Positions 42,778 through 51,776 of a DNA stretch of 64,000 bases are shown piece by piece (position 1 is the stretch's first letter; every line of letters begins with the position of its first letter). A program made the position numbers and the translations under genes. Under the pieces are notes generated by a model, which was not told the DNA's origin, made no database searches, and was given only the letters and a program-made list of their open reading frames with translations. Source of the DNA: JAJPHI01 sp035541875 (GTDB taxonomy: Bacteria; Desulfobacterota; Binatia; Binatales; Binataceae); NCBI GenBank assembly GCA_035541875.1, contig DATKML010000014.1, positions 1-64,000 of the forward strand, written 5' to 3'.

Positions 42778-45668
42778 CGTGCACCCTTCCTCCTTTGCCC
42801 ATGGCCCATCAGGACAATGGAGTGGGGACTACCCGCGGCATCATCGCGGATAAGGATAGAACCGCCCCGTACGCCTTTGGTGAGAGGAGTAAAGCTGACC
42901 TCGAGATTGCAGCTCTGGCCGGGCGCCAGGATAGGTGGGCACGAATTGGTTGAACTGAAATCGCCGGTCGCCTCGATCGAGAAGATTTGCACTGGAGCAG
43001 AACCTTCGCTGGCGAATTTGATGAGGCGCGTTTGACGATGCCCCATCCTGATCGTTCCGAACCTTAGAATCTTCGGCATTCTGACGAGACCATCGGAGGC
43101 CGCCGGGCGGGATAGACCGGGTGGAGGGTAGGGCGGCAGATAGGCCGTGATTCGGTTGTTGGTGGAATCCGAGATATAGACATTCTCGGCGGCATCGATA
43201 GTGACCCCGTACGGAGCGCACAATGTCGCTGCACTGGGCAGAGTGCCGATACAATACGAGGTGGCCATATTGCCGTCCTGACCCCAGACCACATCGGCGC
43301 TCTTATCGCCGCTTCCGGGAGTCGCGGTCGCAGCCATCGGGGTGATGTATTCCAGAACGCGCTGATTACCGCGATCGGCAACAAGCATGTTTCCAGCGGG
43401 ATCGAAGGCGATTTCGATAGGCTGGCATAGCGTATTGCCGCTCGGTACGCCGCCGTTGCTCACATTGCAGGTGCCGGCAGTGAAAGACGCTTGCCCAAAG
43501 ACAGCGTTGGGTACAACGTTGGCGGGCGCGGTGGTGGCGTTTACGGTCTCGTTGTACTCGAGAATCCGGTTGTTAAAAGCGTTGGCGTCAGCAATGTAGA
43601 GATTGTGGCTGGGATCGACCGCGATTCCGAAAGGCTCACAGAGGCTGCTCGCAATAGGGTTGTTGATATTGCCGCTGCCATGGTTGCAGTCCGCGGTAGT
43701 GAATTCAGTCCCCACTCCAGTGGTGCCCTGACCGACCACCAGATCGGCGGTGGTGTCACCGCTGCCCGCAACGGCCGGATTCACCGTAAGGGGTGCGTTG
43801 AACACGAGAGCACGGTTGTTACCGTAATCCGCGACATAGAGGTTTCCGAAGCTATCAGTTGCGATCTGCTGAGGTTGGCACATCGTGGTGGCATCTGGCG
43901 TCGACGCTGCACGATTGCACGAATGCGATACGAAATCGGCTTGGCCGAAGACTTTGTTGGCCGCACCGCCGGCACACGGGAAGATTCCGCCGCACGCTGT
44001 GAATGGTGCCGTGTATTCGACGACGCGATTGTTGAGCGAGTCACTGACGTAAAGATTGCCGACGCTGTCGACGGCTACTCCCGCAGGGTTCCAAAGAGTG
44101 CTCGAAGAAGTCAGCCCGCTCGGTCCGTTGATTGAATTCGAGTTGAAGTCGGGCTGGCCGATTACGATGTCCGCAGCTTGGCCGTTGGTGAAGCCGGCCC
44201 CGTTGAGCCATCCGAGCACCCGATGATTCCCTGTATCGGCGGCATAGAGACGATTAGGTGTGGTACTGGTGTCCAGCGCGATTTGGCGCAGATTATTGAG
44301 CGAGGCGTCGTCCGCGAAATTCTGCGAATGGAAGAAATCCGGCTGTCCAACCACCACGTCGGCAACGGTATCGGTGGTCAACGGTGCGTTGTATTTGAGG
44401 ACTCGATTGTTTGCGCCGTCGACGATAAGAAAATTGCCGCTTCCGTCGAGCGCAGCAGCGGTGGGGCTGTTCAGGCTGTTTGCGGCCGGGATCAGGCTGC
44501 CACGATTCGAAGCATCGCTAGTGAAGTTGGCCTGACCGAAAACCCGATTGGCGGTCGTATTGGTCGGGGGATTCGCGCTCTGGTCATATTCGAGCGCGCG
44601 ATGGTTCAGGTAATCGGTGATGTAAACATCGCCGGATGCATCGACGGCGACGCCTTTGGCGAAGTCCAGACTATTGGCGGAGATACCACCTTTGTTGGTT
44701 GTCCCGGTGGTGAAACCGCCTCCCTGTCCCCACACCTGGTCGGCGCTGGTGTCGCCGCTGCCTGTGATCTTGGTAACGCTCAGGGGCGTGTTGTACTCGA
44801 GGATTCGGCTGTTGCCGAAATCGGCGATATAGAGATTTCCGTTCTTGTCGAGAGCGATGCTCGCAGGCTCATTCAGGCTGTCCTTGCTGATACCACCGTT
44901 GTTCGCCGTAGTCGTAGTGAAATTGCCGAGCTGTCCGAAAACGCGATTTGCGCGATAGGTCTCGGTGGTGATCGGCGCATCGAATTCGAGCACTCGATTA
45001 TTGCCGAAATCGGCAACATACAGATTGTCTGCGGGATCGAGCGCGACGCTGTAAGGAATGTTCAAGGTATCGGCACTCGGCGACGGACCACCGTTGCACA
45101 TCTTGCTGGTGAAGTTTCCGACCTGGCCGAGAACGATATCGGCGGTGAAGGCGGCCGTCTGACCGGTCGCGGCCTTGGTCACAAACGGATTTGGAAAAAC
45201 GAGCACGCGGCAGTTGCCGCTATCAACTACGTAGAGGTTCCCGGCGCTATCGACGGCGAGGCCGCGCGGACTCGATAGCGACTTGTTGGAGGTCGGATTC
45301 AGCCCAGTTCCGACGTCATAATTCGCCGTGTTGGAATAGAAATCGGGTTGCCCGATTACCAGATCGGCTGAAGCACCGTTTAGAAGCGCTGCGATACTGT
45401 TGTAGCCAAGTACACGATGATCTTGCGGGTCCGCTATATACAGATGATTCGGTAGCGAAGATTTATCGACTGCGATGCCGCCAACGTTCGCGCCGACCGT
45501 GAAGTCTTCCGCATCGACGGTGTTTCCAGTGCCATGATTGAAGTCGAATTGCCCGAGTACTCGGGAGGCGATAGTTCCCGCCGACGCCAGCGACGGAGCC
45601 AAAGCCATAACACCTGCGAGAAGCAATCGCCGGTATCGATTAAGCCGCCGCGCTAATACGTTCTTCAA
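42774..45668 (-). CDS. Giant secreted NHL-repeat protein with one Ig-like tail domain
   Basis: The start is TTG at 45668, preceded by GAGG. The 964-residue product has a signal peptide (about residues 12-30, cleavage after ASA) and the same NHL-type repeats as the downstream gene (VADVVVGQPDF, NLYVADSGNCRVL). It ends in a single choice-of-anchor D domain (RFGTIRMGHRQTRLIKF, with Cys in NSCPPILAPGQSC). It has no Thr/Pro linker, unlike its neighbour. The two are paralogues by repeat design and are probably co-translated. Confidence 0.88.
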   Translation of the reverse strand: MKNVLARRLNRYRRLLLAGVMALAPSLASAGTIASRVLGQFDFNHGTGNTVDAEDFTVGANVGGIAVDKSSLPNHLYIADPQDHRVLGYNSIAALLNGASADLVIGQPDFYSNTANYDVGTGLNPTSNKSLSSPRGLAVDSAGNLYVVDSGNCRVLVFPNPFVTKAATGQTAAFTADIVLGQVGNFTSKMCNGGPSPSADTLNIPYSVALDPADNLYVADFGNNRVLEFDAPITTETYRANRVFGQLGNFTTTTANNGGISKDSLNEPASIALDKNGNLYIADFGNSRILEYNTPLSVTKITGSGDTSADQVWGQGGGFTTGTTNKGGISANSLDFAKGVAVDASGDVYITDYLNHRALEYDQSANPPTNTTANRVFGQANFTSDASNRGSLIPAANSLNSPTAAALDGSGNFLIVDGANNRVLKYNAPLTTDTVADVVVGQPDFFHSQNFADDASLNNLRQIALDTSTTPNRLYAADTGNHRVLGWLNGAGFTNGQAADIVIGQPDFNSNSINGPSGLTSSSTLWNPAGVAVDSVGNLYVSDSLNNRVVEYTAPFTACGGIFPCAGGAANKVFGQADFVSHSCNRAASTPDATTMCQPQQIATDSFGNLYVADYGNNRALVFNAPLTVNPAVAGSGDTTADLVVGQGTTGVGTEFTTADCNHGSGNINNPIASSLCEPFGIAVDPSHNLYIADANAFNNRILEYNETVNATTAPANVVPNAVFGQASFTAGTCNVSNGGVPSGNTLCQPIEIAFDPAGNMLVADRGNQRVLEYITPMAATATPGSGDKSADVVWGQDGNMATSYCIGTLPSAATLCAPYGVTIDAAENVYISDSTNNRITAYLPPYPPPGLSRPAASDGLVRMPKILRFGTIRMGHRQTRLIKFASEGSAPVQIFSIEATGDFSSTNSCPPILAPGQSCNLEVSFTPLTKGVRGGSILIRDDAAGSPHSIVLMGHGQRRKGAR

Positions 45669-45980
45669 GGCAGATCCTCACTTCTGTTTGCGTTTAGGAG
45701 GGTGACGCTCGGACCTGAGCAAATGAAAGACGTACAGCTCGCTCAGGATGCTGTTGTATTTTCTGCAATAGAGAGCCTCTTGCGGGATAGCAGAGCCTAA
45801 TCTTCCGAGTCAAGGATAAAACAAAGACAAAATTGCTAGATTAAACAAACGTATGCTTAACCGTCTGATGAACTCTAATACCGTTCGAGTCGAGTTGAGC
45901 GCTTGTGATTTTTGGGGACGAACTTATGGGATGATCAATCTGCAGCCTCGACTATCGTGGCTCGAGGTCCTTGGCTCTGT
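45669..45980. other. Upstream region of the NHL pair and end of cydB
   Basis: No gene is supported. On the minus strand TTGACT (45808-45813) and TATCCC (45784-45789), 18 bases apart, form a weak promoter-like pair for the NHL genes. An AT-rich stretch (about 45820-45880) lies farther upstream. Confidence 0.35.
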
Positions 45981-47000
45981 TCAAGAGCTCGTGGCGTCGA
46001 GACGTACTTTGCCGGCGGCGAAGGTGCGATAGAGGTGGTAGGTGTAGAAGGCCACGAGAGGAGCGGCGATCGCGGCAAAGATAGCCATCCGTCCTAGTGT
46101 CTCTGTCGTAGAGGCCGAGTTGTAAATATCCAACGAGCGCGACGAATCCAGCGCATTCACCAGATTCGGATACATCCCGATTCCGACGAGAGACAACAGC
46201 CCGAGAAGACTGACACAGGAGGAGATAAACGCGCGCCAGGTCTCGCCGCGACGCAACTCGCGCGGGACATTGAACACGGCAAGGAAAGTCAGGACCGGAG
46301 CAACCGTAAACAGCGGTCGCGCCAGTACATGTTTCACCATCGGATCGACCAGGCAAAAGGTCGCGGCCGAAGTTGCGAGATAGCACAGCACGAAAATTCC
46401 GATGGTCCACGGTATCCAGCGCTCGATTCGCTTCAGCAAAGGGCCATCGATTCTCAGCGCCAGGTAGATCGATCCGTGCATCGCAAAGAGCGCGACCGTG
46501 GTAACGCCGGTCAGTAGAGGATATGGCCGCAGCAGGTCAGACAAGCCCGCTGCATAGTTTCCCGCCGCATCGATCGGAATCCCGATAATCAGATTGCCAA
46601 GGGCCACGCCCATCAGGAGGCCGGCAGCGATACTTCCCATCGCAAAACTTACGTCCCACGTCTGCCGCCACCATCGCATCGGTAGTTCGCTACGAAACTC
46701 GATCGCTATCCCGCGAAAAATCAGGGCGAGCAGAACCAGCATCATGGCTAGATAGAAGCCCGAGAAGACCGTCGCATAGACCCGCGGAAAGGCGGCGAAC
46801 AGCGCTCCGCCGCCAACGACGAGCCATACCTCATTGCCGTCCCAGACCGGGCCGATCGCATTGAGCATCAGGCGCCGTTCCTTATCGCCGCGAGCGAGCA
46901 GATGAAGCGTACCGACGCCCAGATCAAAGCCGTCGAGCAGTGCGTATCCTGCGAAGATCGCCCCGACCAGCAGGAACCAAAGGGTGTTGAGATCGATCAT
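45981..47000 (-). CDS. cydB: Cytochrome bd ubiquinol oxidase subunit II
   Basis: The 339-residue product has about eight helices and the CydB front motif (YALLDGFDLGVGTLHLL, then AIGPVWDGNEVWLV). It pairs with CydA, which it follows with a four-base overlap, in the usual order. The oxidase reduces oxygen with quinol at low oxygen tension in the inner membrane. Confidence 0.95.
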   Translation of the reverse strand: MIDLNTLWFLLVGAIFAGYALLDGFDLGVGTLHLLARGDKERRLMLNAIGPVWDGNEVWLVVGGGALFAAFPRVYATVFSGFYLAMMLVLLALIFRGIAIEFRSELPMRWWRQTWDVSFAMGSIAAGLLMGVALGNLIIGIPIDAAGNYAAGLSDLLRPYPLLTGVTTVALFAMHGSIYLALRIDGPLLKRIERWIPWTIGIFVLCYLATSAATFCLVDPMVKHVLARPLFTVAPVLTFLAVFNVPRELRRGETWRAFISSCVSLLGLLSLVGIGMYPNLVNALDSSRSLDIYNSASTTETLGRMAIFAAIAAPLVAFYTYHLYRTFAAGKVRLDATSS

Positions 47001-48355
47001 GCCGACGCCCTCCGACCCTCTTCGACGGGCACGAGCGGCATATCGACGGGACCGTGGCGAATCTTCTCTATAAGCAGAAAGATGAAAAGGGCGAGCAACA
47101 GTGCGTAAACGATCACAAACAGACTGATCGAGATCCAGACGTCCCGCGGATGCGCCAACTGAGAGACGCCCTCGCTCGTGCGCAACAAGCCATAAACGAG
47201 CCAGGGCTGGCGACCGAGTTCGTTGGTCATCCAGCCGAATTCTCCGGCCAGTTCAGGTCCGAGCACGGAGGGCACCATCAACCATAGAAGCCATCGTTGC
47301 TCGAACAGGATGCCGCGCCACCAGAAGAAGAGGGCGGCCATTACCAGACCGGTCAGGGCGAAGCCGATCCCCACCATCAGGTGAAAGCACTGGAAGGTCG
47401 CTTGCACGGGAGGCCAATCTTTCGGCGGGAAGCTCTCGAGCCCGCGCACGGGCGCATCGTAAGAGTGATAAGTCAGCAGGCTCAGCAGATGCGGGATCTC
47501 AACGCCATAGACCTTCTTGGCCTCCATGTCGACCCAGCCAAACAGATGGAGTCCTTCGGGTTGATCCGATGGAAAGATCCCTTCCATCGCCGCCATTTTA
47601 GTCGGCTGGTCGTGTGCCACCTCTCGCGCGCTCGCATCGCCGGTGAGGATCGAAGCACTCAGTGCGAGTGCCGCGAAGACCAGCCCTAAGCGGAACGAGA
47701 GCCACGCAAACTCCTTGTGTTCGCGTCGCAGGAGATACCAGGCGCTCACGGAGAGCACGAGAAAAGCTCCCGAGTTCCAAGCTCCGAAAATCGTGTGCGT
47801 CAGGCGAGTGAGGAACGACGGATTAAGCAGTACCGCTGTGAAATCGGTAACCACGGCATGTACCGGGCCGTCGCCTTGCACGATTCGGTAGCCAGCGGGC
47901 GTTTGCATCCAGGAGTTCGCGATGATGATCCATACGGCGCTGAAATGGGCTCCGAGGCAGACCATGATAGTTGCCAGCAGATGAAGTTTCGGACTGAGTC
48001 GTTCCCAGCCGAAGAGCACGAGGGCTAGCGCGCCGGATTCGAGGAAGAAGGCGAACAGTCCTTCGGCGGCGAGGATACTGCCGAAGACATCGCCGACGAA
48101 GCGCGAATAATTGCCCCAGTTGGTGCCGAACTGAAACTCCATCACGATCCCGGTAGCGACGCCCATTGCGAAGGTCAGCCCGAAGATCCGTGCCCAGAAG
48201 CGCGTGGCCTCGCGATAGATTGCTCGGCCGGACATCACCCAGGCTGTTTCCATCGCCACCATCACGACGCCGAGCCCGATCGAAAGCGGCGGGAAGAGAT
48301 AGTGGAAAGCTATGGTGAAGCCAAACTGGATACGCGAGGCGAGCAATGGATCCAT
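46997..48355 (-). CDS. cydA: Cytochrome bd ubiquinol oxidase subunit I
   Basis: The 452-residue product has the haem ligand His18 in AFHYLFPPLSIG, a second His in LTHTIFGA near 185, the haem-ligand Met in HLMVGIGF, and the GRQPW quinol-site segment. The length fits the short Q-loop class rather than the E. coli form. No cydX-like gene is evident. Between this gene and the upstream gene a 6-bp hairpin (48436-48441 with 48449-48454) lies in the leader; its role is unknown. Confidence 0.95.
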   Translation of the reverse strand: MDPLLASRIQFGFTIAFHYLFPPLSIGLGVVMVAMETAWVMSGRAIYREATRFWARIFGLTFAMGVATGIVMEFQFGTNWGNYSRFVGDVFGSILAAEGLFAFFLESGALALVLFGWERLSPKLHLLATIMVCLGAHFSAVWIIIANSWMQTPAGYRIVQGDGPVHAVVTDFTAVLLNPSFLTRLTHTIFGAWNSGAFLVLSVSAWYLLRREHKEFAWLSFRLGLVFAALALSASILTGDASAREVAHDQPTKMAAMEGIFPSDQPEGLHLFGWVDMEAKKVYGVEIPHLLSLLTYHSYDAPVRGLESFPPKDWPPVQATFQCFHLMVGIGFALTGLVMAALFFWWRGILFEQRWLLWLMVPSVLGPELAGEFGWMTNELGRQPWLVYGLLRTSEGVSQLAHPRDVWISISLFVIVYALLLALFIFLLIEKIRHGPVDMPLVPVEEGRRASA

Positions 48356-48549
48356 AATCTGCCCGATTCGTTCAGGACGCTCCCGTCAGTTGTCGCCACA
48401 CGAGTGGATTACGAGGCAATCGAACACTCGCACTGCCTACCTTCTACGGGTAGGAGCGAGGCCGCGCAATCGCTAGAAAGGATTCTTCGATGAAGCCGAT
48501 CGGAGGATCAGTGTGAGCCTCACCGGAAAATAAGGCGCTCTCGTTTAGG

Positions 48550-49110
48550 TTATTTGGCGATCGGACCCGTGCAGGGATTGCAATTGAAGAGCCCGCCGCC
48601 CGCCCCGATCGCCGGACCGGCTCCAATCGGCGGCAGATTGCTCGGAGGGAGGGCGACCCCTGGCGAGGTGTTGCCCGAAGCCGATGACGGATGCTTCCAA
48701 ATGGCCGAACCAGCTTTACCGGTGGCAGCGAAGGTTGTGGGCATCTAAGTGGGGTCGTAGGTCCCGCTGTCTGTATAGCCGTTCGTTGCTTTCAACGACC
48801 ACTTTCCGTTGTGGGCTGTGAAAGTTCCATCATGAGGCATCCCGATAGCGGGGCCTTCGCTATGAAAGCTATAGGTGCCGTTACTCCGGATGATCCAGAT
48901 CCATCGACCACCGTTCAATGGCAGTTCCCATGTGCCTACGACACCGGGATTGACCGGCGATGCTGCGTAGTCTGCGCCGATCGAGGCGAGCATCGTGACG
49001 ATGAGAAAACCCAAAACAGTGCCGCATAGCGAAGGCGCATCTCTGTTGCTCCGTTGTCGAATCCCTACTTCCGTGAGATAGCGAGTTCCTCTTTTCTTAT
49101 CAGAGTTCAT
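48550..49110 (-). pseudogene. Lipocalin-like protein gene split by an in-frame TAG
   Basis: A membrane or signal segment (about residues 30-48) is followed by a small beta-rich domain (GVVGTWELPLNGGRWIWII, then HNGKWSLKATNGYTDSGTY). The frame stops at TAG 48745-48747, and the next codon is ATG in the same frame. The continuation (FAATGKAGSAIWKHP) supplies the expected last strand of the same domain, then a Pro/Gly-rich tail with CNPC. A single gene with one amber codon is the simplest reading. It could be a nonsense mutation, a sequence error or read-through. It lies 2 bases after the DUF2339 gene. Confidence 0.6.
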
Positions 49111-49112
49111 CG

Positions 49113-51599
49113 TTATTGAGCAGATCTGCTGGCTCCTGACTCCAGGCGTTTGTAATAGCGCGCGTACAGATAGGAGGCTCCAAGGAGTAACAAGCCCAGA
49201 ATCATGAACGAAAAGATGCGGGCGAGAGTCTCCAGGTTACTCAGGTCATAAATAAAGAGCTTGATAATGCACACCGTCAGCACTGACAGTCCTGCGATTC
49301 GCAGCAGGCGATCCTTCCAAACGAAGCCGGCGATCAGCAGCGGAAGTCCCTCCATCGCCCACGCTTCGGTAAGGGCCTTCGGCGGGACTTGGTTGCAGAG
49401 AAGTGCAGTGAGCAACAGCAGCGCCAGCGTGGCAAAAAAGCCGTCCCCGTATGCATCGAGCCATTCAAACATCCGCTGCAATGGTCGGTTAGCTTCATCC
49501 ATTTGACGGTTACGGCGGTGCACTATCGACGTGGCGTACAGGGTTGCGATCACCACAACCGCAGAGACGATTCCTTGCGGCAAGCCCAGATAGTGACCGT
49601 CGAGGCCGAAATCGATTTGCCAGCATCGCAGGGACGCGAGCACTCCAACGATATAGCCCTGCCTGCGCAGGGCGAATTCCTTCAGGCGTAATCCCGACGC
49701 GCTAAGCGCCAGGCTGAACAAAGCCCAGGCCGCCGCTACCAGACCAACAGGAAGAAGGCGCCAGAGTAGTGTCAGCACAAGCGACGCACCGGCCATAAGC
49801 GCCAGGCGATGGACGAGGCTGCGTTCGTCTTCCGGCAGAGTCGGCGTCGCGCTATGCGTTTCAAGCGCCACTGCATAGGCGAGCGCGCAACCGATACCAA
49901 GCGCCAGGATCGCAGCCTGAGGATAGGCGATGATCCACGGAATAAGGAGTGCAATCAGTCCCATTGCACTTGTGCAGTAGCCTTGAATCCGCAGATCAAT
50001 TGCCTCGGTTGATACGCCCGCCTGTAGCAGGAAAACGCCGAGCGTCAACCAACCCAGGCCTCGGTAGCCGTAATTGACCTCCTGATCGATCACCAAAACC
50101 AGTAGCGTGGTAGCGGCATAACTGAACCCGATTTTCCACTGATCCGGCAGGTACCATCGATTGAAGTAGAGAACTATCGCGGTTAGCACGGCAGTCACCG
50201 GCCAACTCTGCGCGAGAAAGTAGGAGGAGGTCGTTGAAGTTGGCAGGTCTATCGTCGCGAGGCGCAGCACCGGATAAATCAGAATCAAGCTTCCGAGCGC
50301 GCGCGGCAGCCTTAGCCGAAGCTGCCGACCAGCCACGACTAACAGTTGCGCTTGGGCGATCAGAACCGGATCGAGGCGAAGCCCGCTAAACCGATTAGTC
50401 GCGGCAGCAATCGCCAAAAGAGTAGATGTAACAAGGCTAGCCTCGTAGCCCCGCATCATCTGCGGAAGCGATGATGCTCCGTCGCTATCGGAAATTGGAG
50501 TGAGCAACTGCGCTCTCATCAGGGTGTCGGTGAAGAAGAGCAGTGCCCCCGCGCTAAACAGAAGATAAACCGGCGTCTGGTCATTCCAGTAGAGGAGCGA
50601 CAGGCTGATGAATCCGCAGGCATTCATCGGAAAGAGGGCGTAGGACCAATTGGATTGCACCGATTCGGGATCGCGTCGGGCGAGGTTGAGCAGATCGAAG
50701 GCCTCGAACATCAACCAATCGATCACGAGAGTCGCCTGATCGGTGATGAGATCCGATTCAACCGGTCCACGATAGACCACGGCCAGCGCGGCGTAATTAC
50801 TCAGTAAGCCAAACACCACGATACCGGTCCATCGGAAACGATGAGCGACGAGGAGTAACGATATCGTTAGCGGCAGCGACGCGATAATCGCGAACTCGGA
50901 CGTCGCACTAATCGTCAGCGTGACGAAGGCTACGAAGTAGGCCAGTCCCGCCACCACTTCTGAGCGGTAATAAAGCGAATGGAGAATCATGCCGATCGCG
51001 ACCGCTAGCAAAAGTATCGTGGCTAGGAACGGATCTTCGACAATGCGCGCAGTTGCGATGTTGTGCGCGGCGTACGTCGTGACGTATAGAGCTGCCCATC
51101 CACCGCCGATAAGCTCGCGTCCGTAATAGGCAGGGTAGGCCTCATTGCCTTCGAGGAAAACACCACCCGTGATCATCGAGATGGCGATGACCAGTCCGGC
51201 AGCAATTTTGCCGATCGCGCCGAGATGGCCGAACGAATGATGGAGCAGCAGGCCGACGCCGATTACGAAGATGAGCACTCCGGCTTTGTTAAGCCAGCTA
51301 CCACCGATAACCTTTTCCCATTCATCGCCGCCGACCAGCTCCGTTATCATTTGGGAAAGCTCGGTTCGACCTGTGGGAGCGAAACTTCGGTGCACGTTAC
51401 CTGTCGGCTCCGCGGCATGAGACTCGTCAGGTTCTGCCCTCGAATGCTCGGGATCGGGCGGATCTTGTTCCCGCGATTGATCAACCATGTGAACTCGCAC
51501 CTCCGACGTGCGTTGGGACTTCCATGCGCGGCGCCGCTTCTCCAGTCCTTGCGAAGCGAGCACATACGCCAGCGCCAGTATCAAAAGTAGTAGGATCAT
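49113..51599 (-). CDS. DUF2339 large polytopic membrane protein
   Basis: The 828-residue product has an N-terminal helix, a charged linker (about 25-110), and then some 20 or more membrane helices, as in DUF2339. The segment VGGDEWEKVIGGSWLNKAGVLIFVIG at the end of the linker and 'GRELIGGGWAALYVTTYAAHN' match the family's conserved start. Function is unknown. It heads a unit with the split lipocalin-like gene and is divergent from the TolB/TPR gene. Confidence 0.9.
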   Translation of the reverse strand: MILLLLILALAYVLASQGLEKRRRAWKSQRTSEVRVHMVDQSREQDPPDPEHSRAEPDESHAAEPTGNVHRSFAPTGRTELSQMITELVGGDEWEKVIGGSWLNKAGVLIFVIGVGLLLHHSFGHLGAIGKIAAGLVIAISMITGGVFLEGNEAYPAYYGRELIGGGWAALYVTTYAAHNIATARIVEDPFLATILLLAVAIGMILHSLYYRSEVVAGLAYFVAFVTLTISATSEFAIIASLPLTISLLLVAHRFRWTGIVVFGLLSNYAALAVVYRGPVESDLITDQATLVIDWLMFEAFDLLNLARRDPESVQSNWSYALFPMNACGFISLSLLYWNDQTPVYLLFSAGALLFFTDTLMRAQLLTPISDSDGASSLPQMMRGYEASLVTSTLLAIAAATNRFSGLRLDPVLIAQAQLLVVAGRQLRLRLPRALGSLILIYPVLRLATIDLPTSTTSSYFLAQSWPVTAVLTAIVLYFNRWYLPDQWKIGFSYAATTLLVLVIDQEVNYGYRGLGWLTLGVFLLQAGVSTEAIDLRIQGYCTSAMGLIALLIPWIIAYPQAAILALGIGCALAYAVALETHSATPTLPEDERSLVHRLALMAGASLVLTLLWRLLPVGLVAAAWALFSLALSASGLRLKEFALRRQGYIVGVLASLRCWQIDFGLDGHYLGLPQGIVSAVVVIATLYATSIVHRRNRQMDEANRPLQRMFEWLDAYGDGFFATLALLLLTALLCNQVPPKALTEAWAMEGLPLLIAGFVWKDRLLRIAGLSVLTVCIIKLFIYDLSNLETLARIFSFMILGLLLLGASYLYARYYKRLESGASRSAQ

Positions 51600-51776
51600 T
51601 GTTGTGTCCGTGACGATGCTGGAGCCGATCGCTAAGCGGCCGCGGCTCGACTCGTCTAAGGGAACTCTAGGTCGCAGGCGTCTTTCGTCGAAGTTGTAAA
51701 AGAACGGTTCGGCTGTCTTGCCGTTCTATGCCGTAGTTTGCCGCTTCGTTATTGTTGGAGTTCGAGACGCCGGACG

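Noticed and set aside
44178..45278. A 366-codon plus-strand open frame, with a similar 263-codon frame at 40456-41247
   Set aside because: Both are mirrors of the NHL repeats; their apparent periodicity comes from the repeats on the minus strand.
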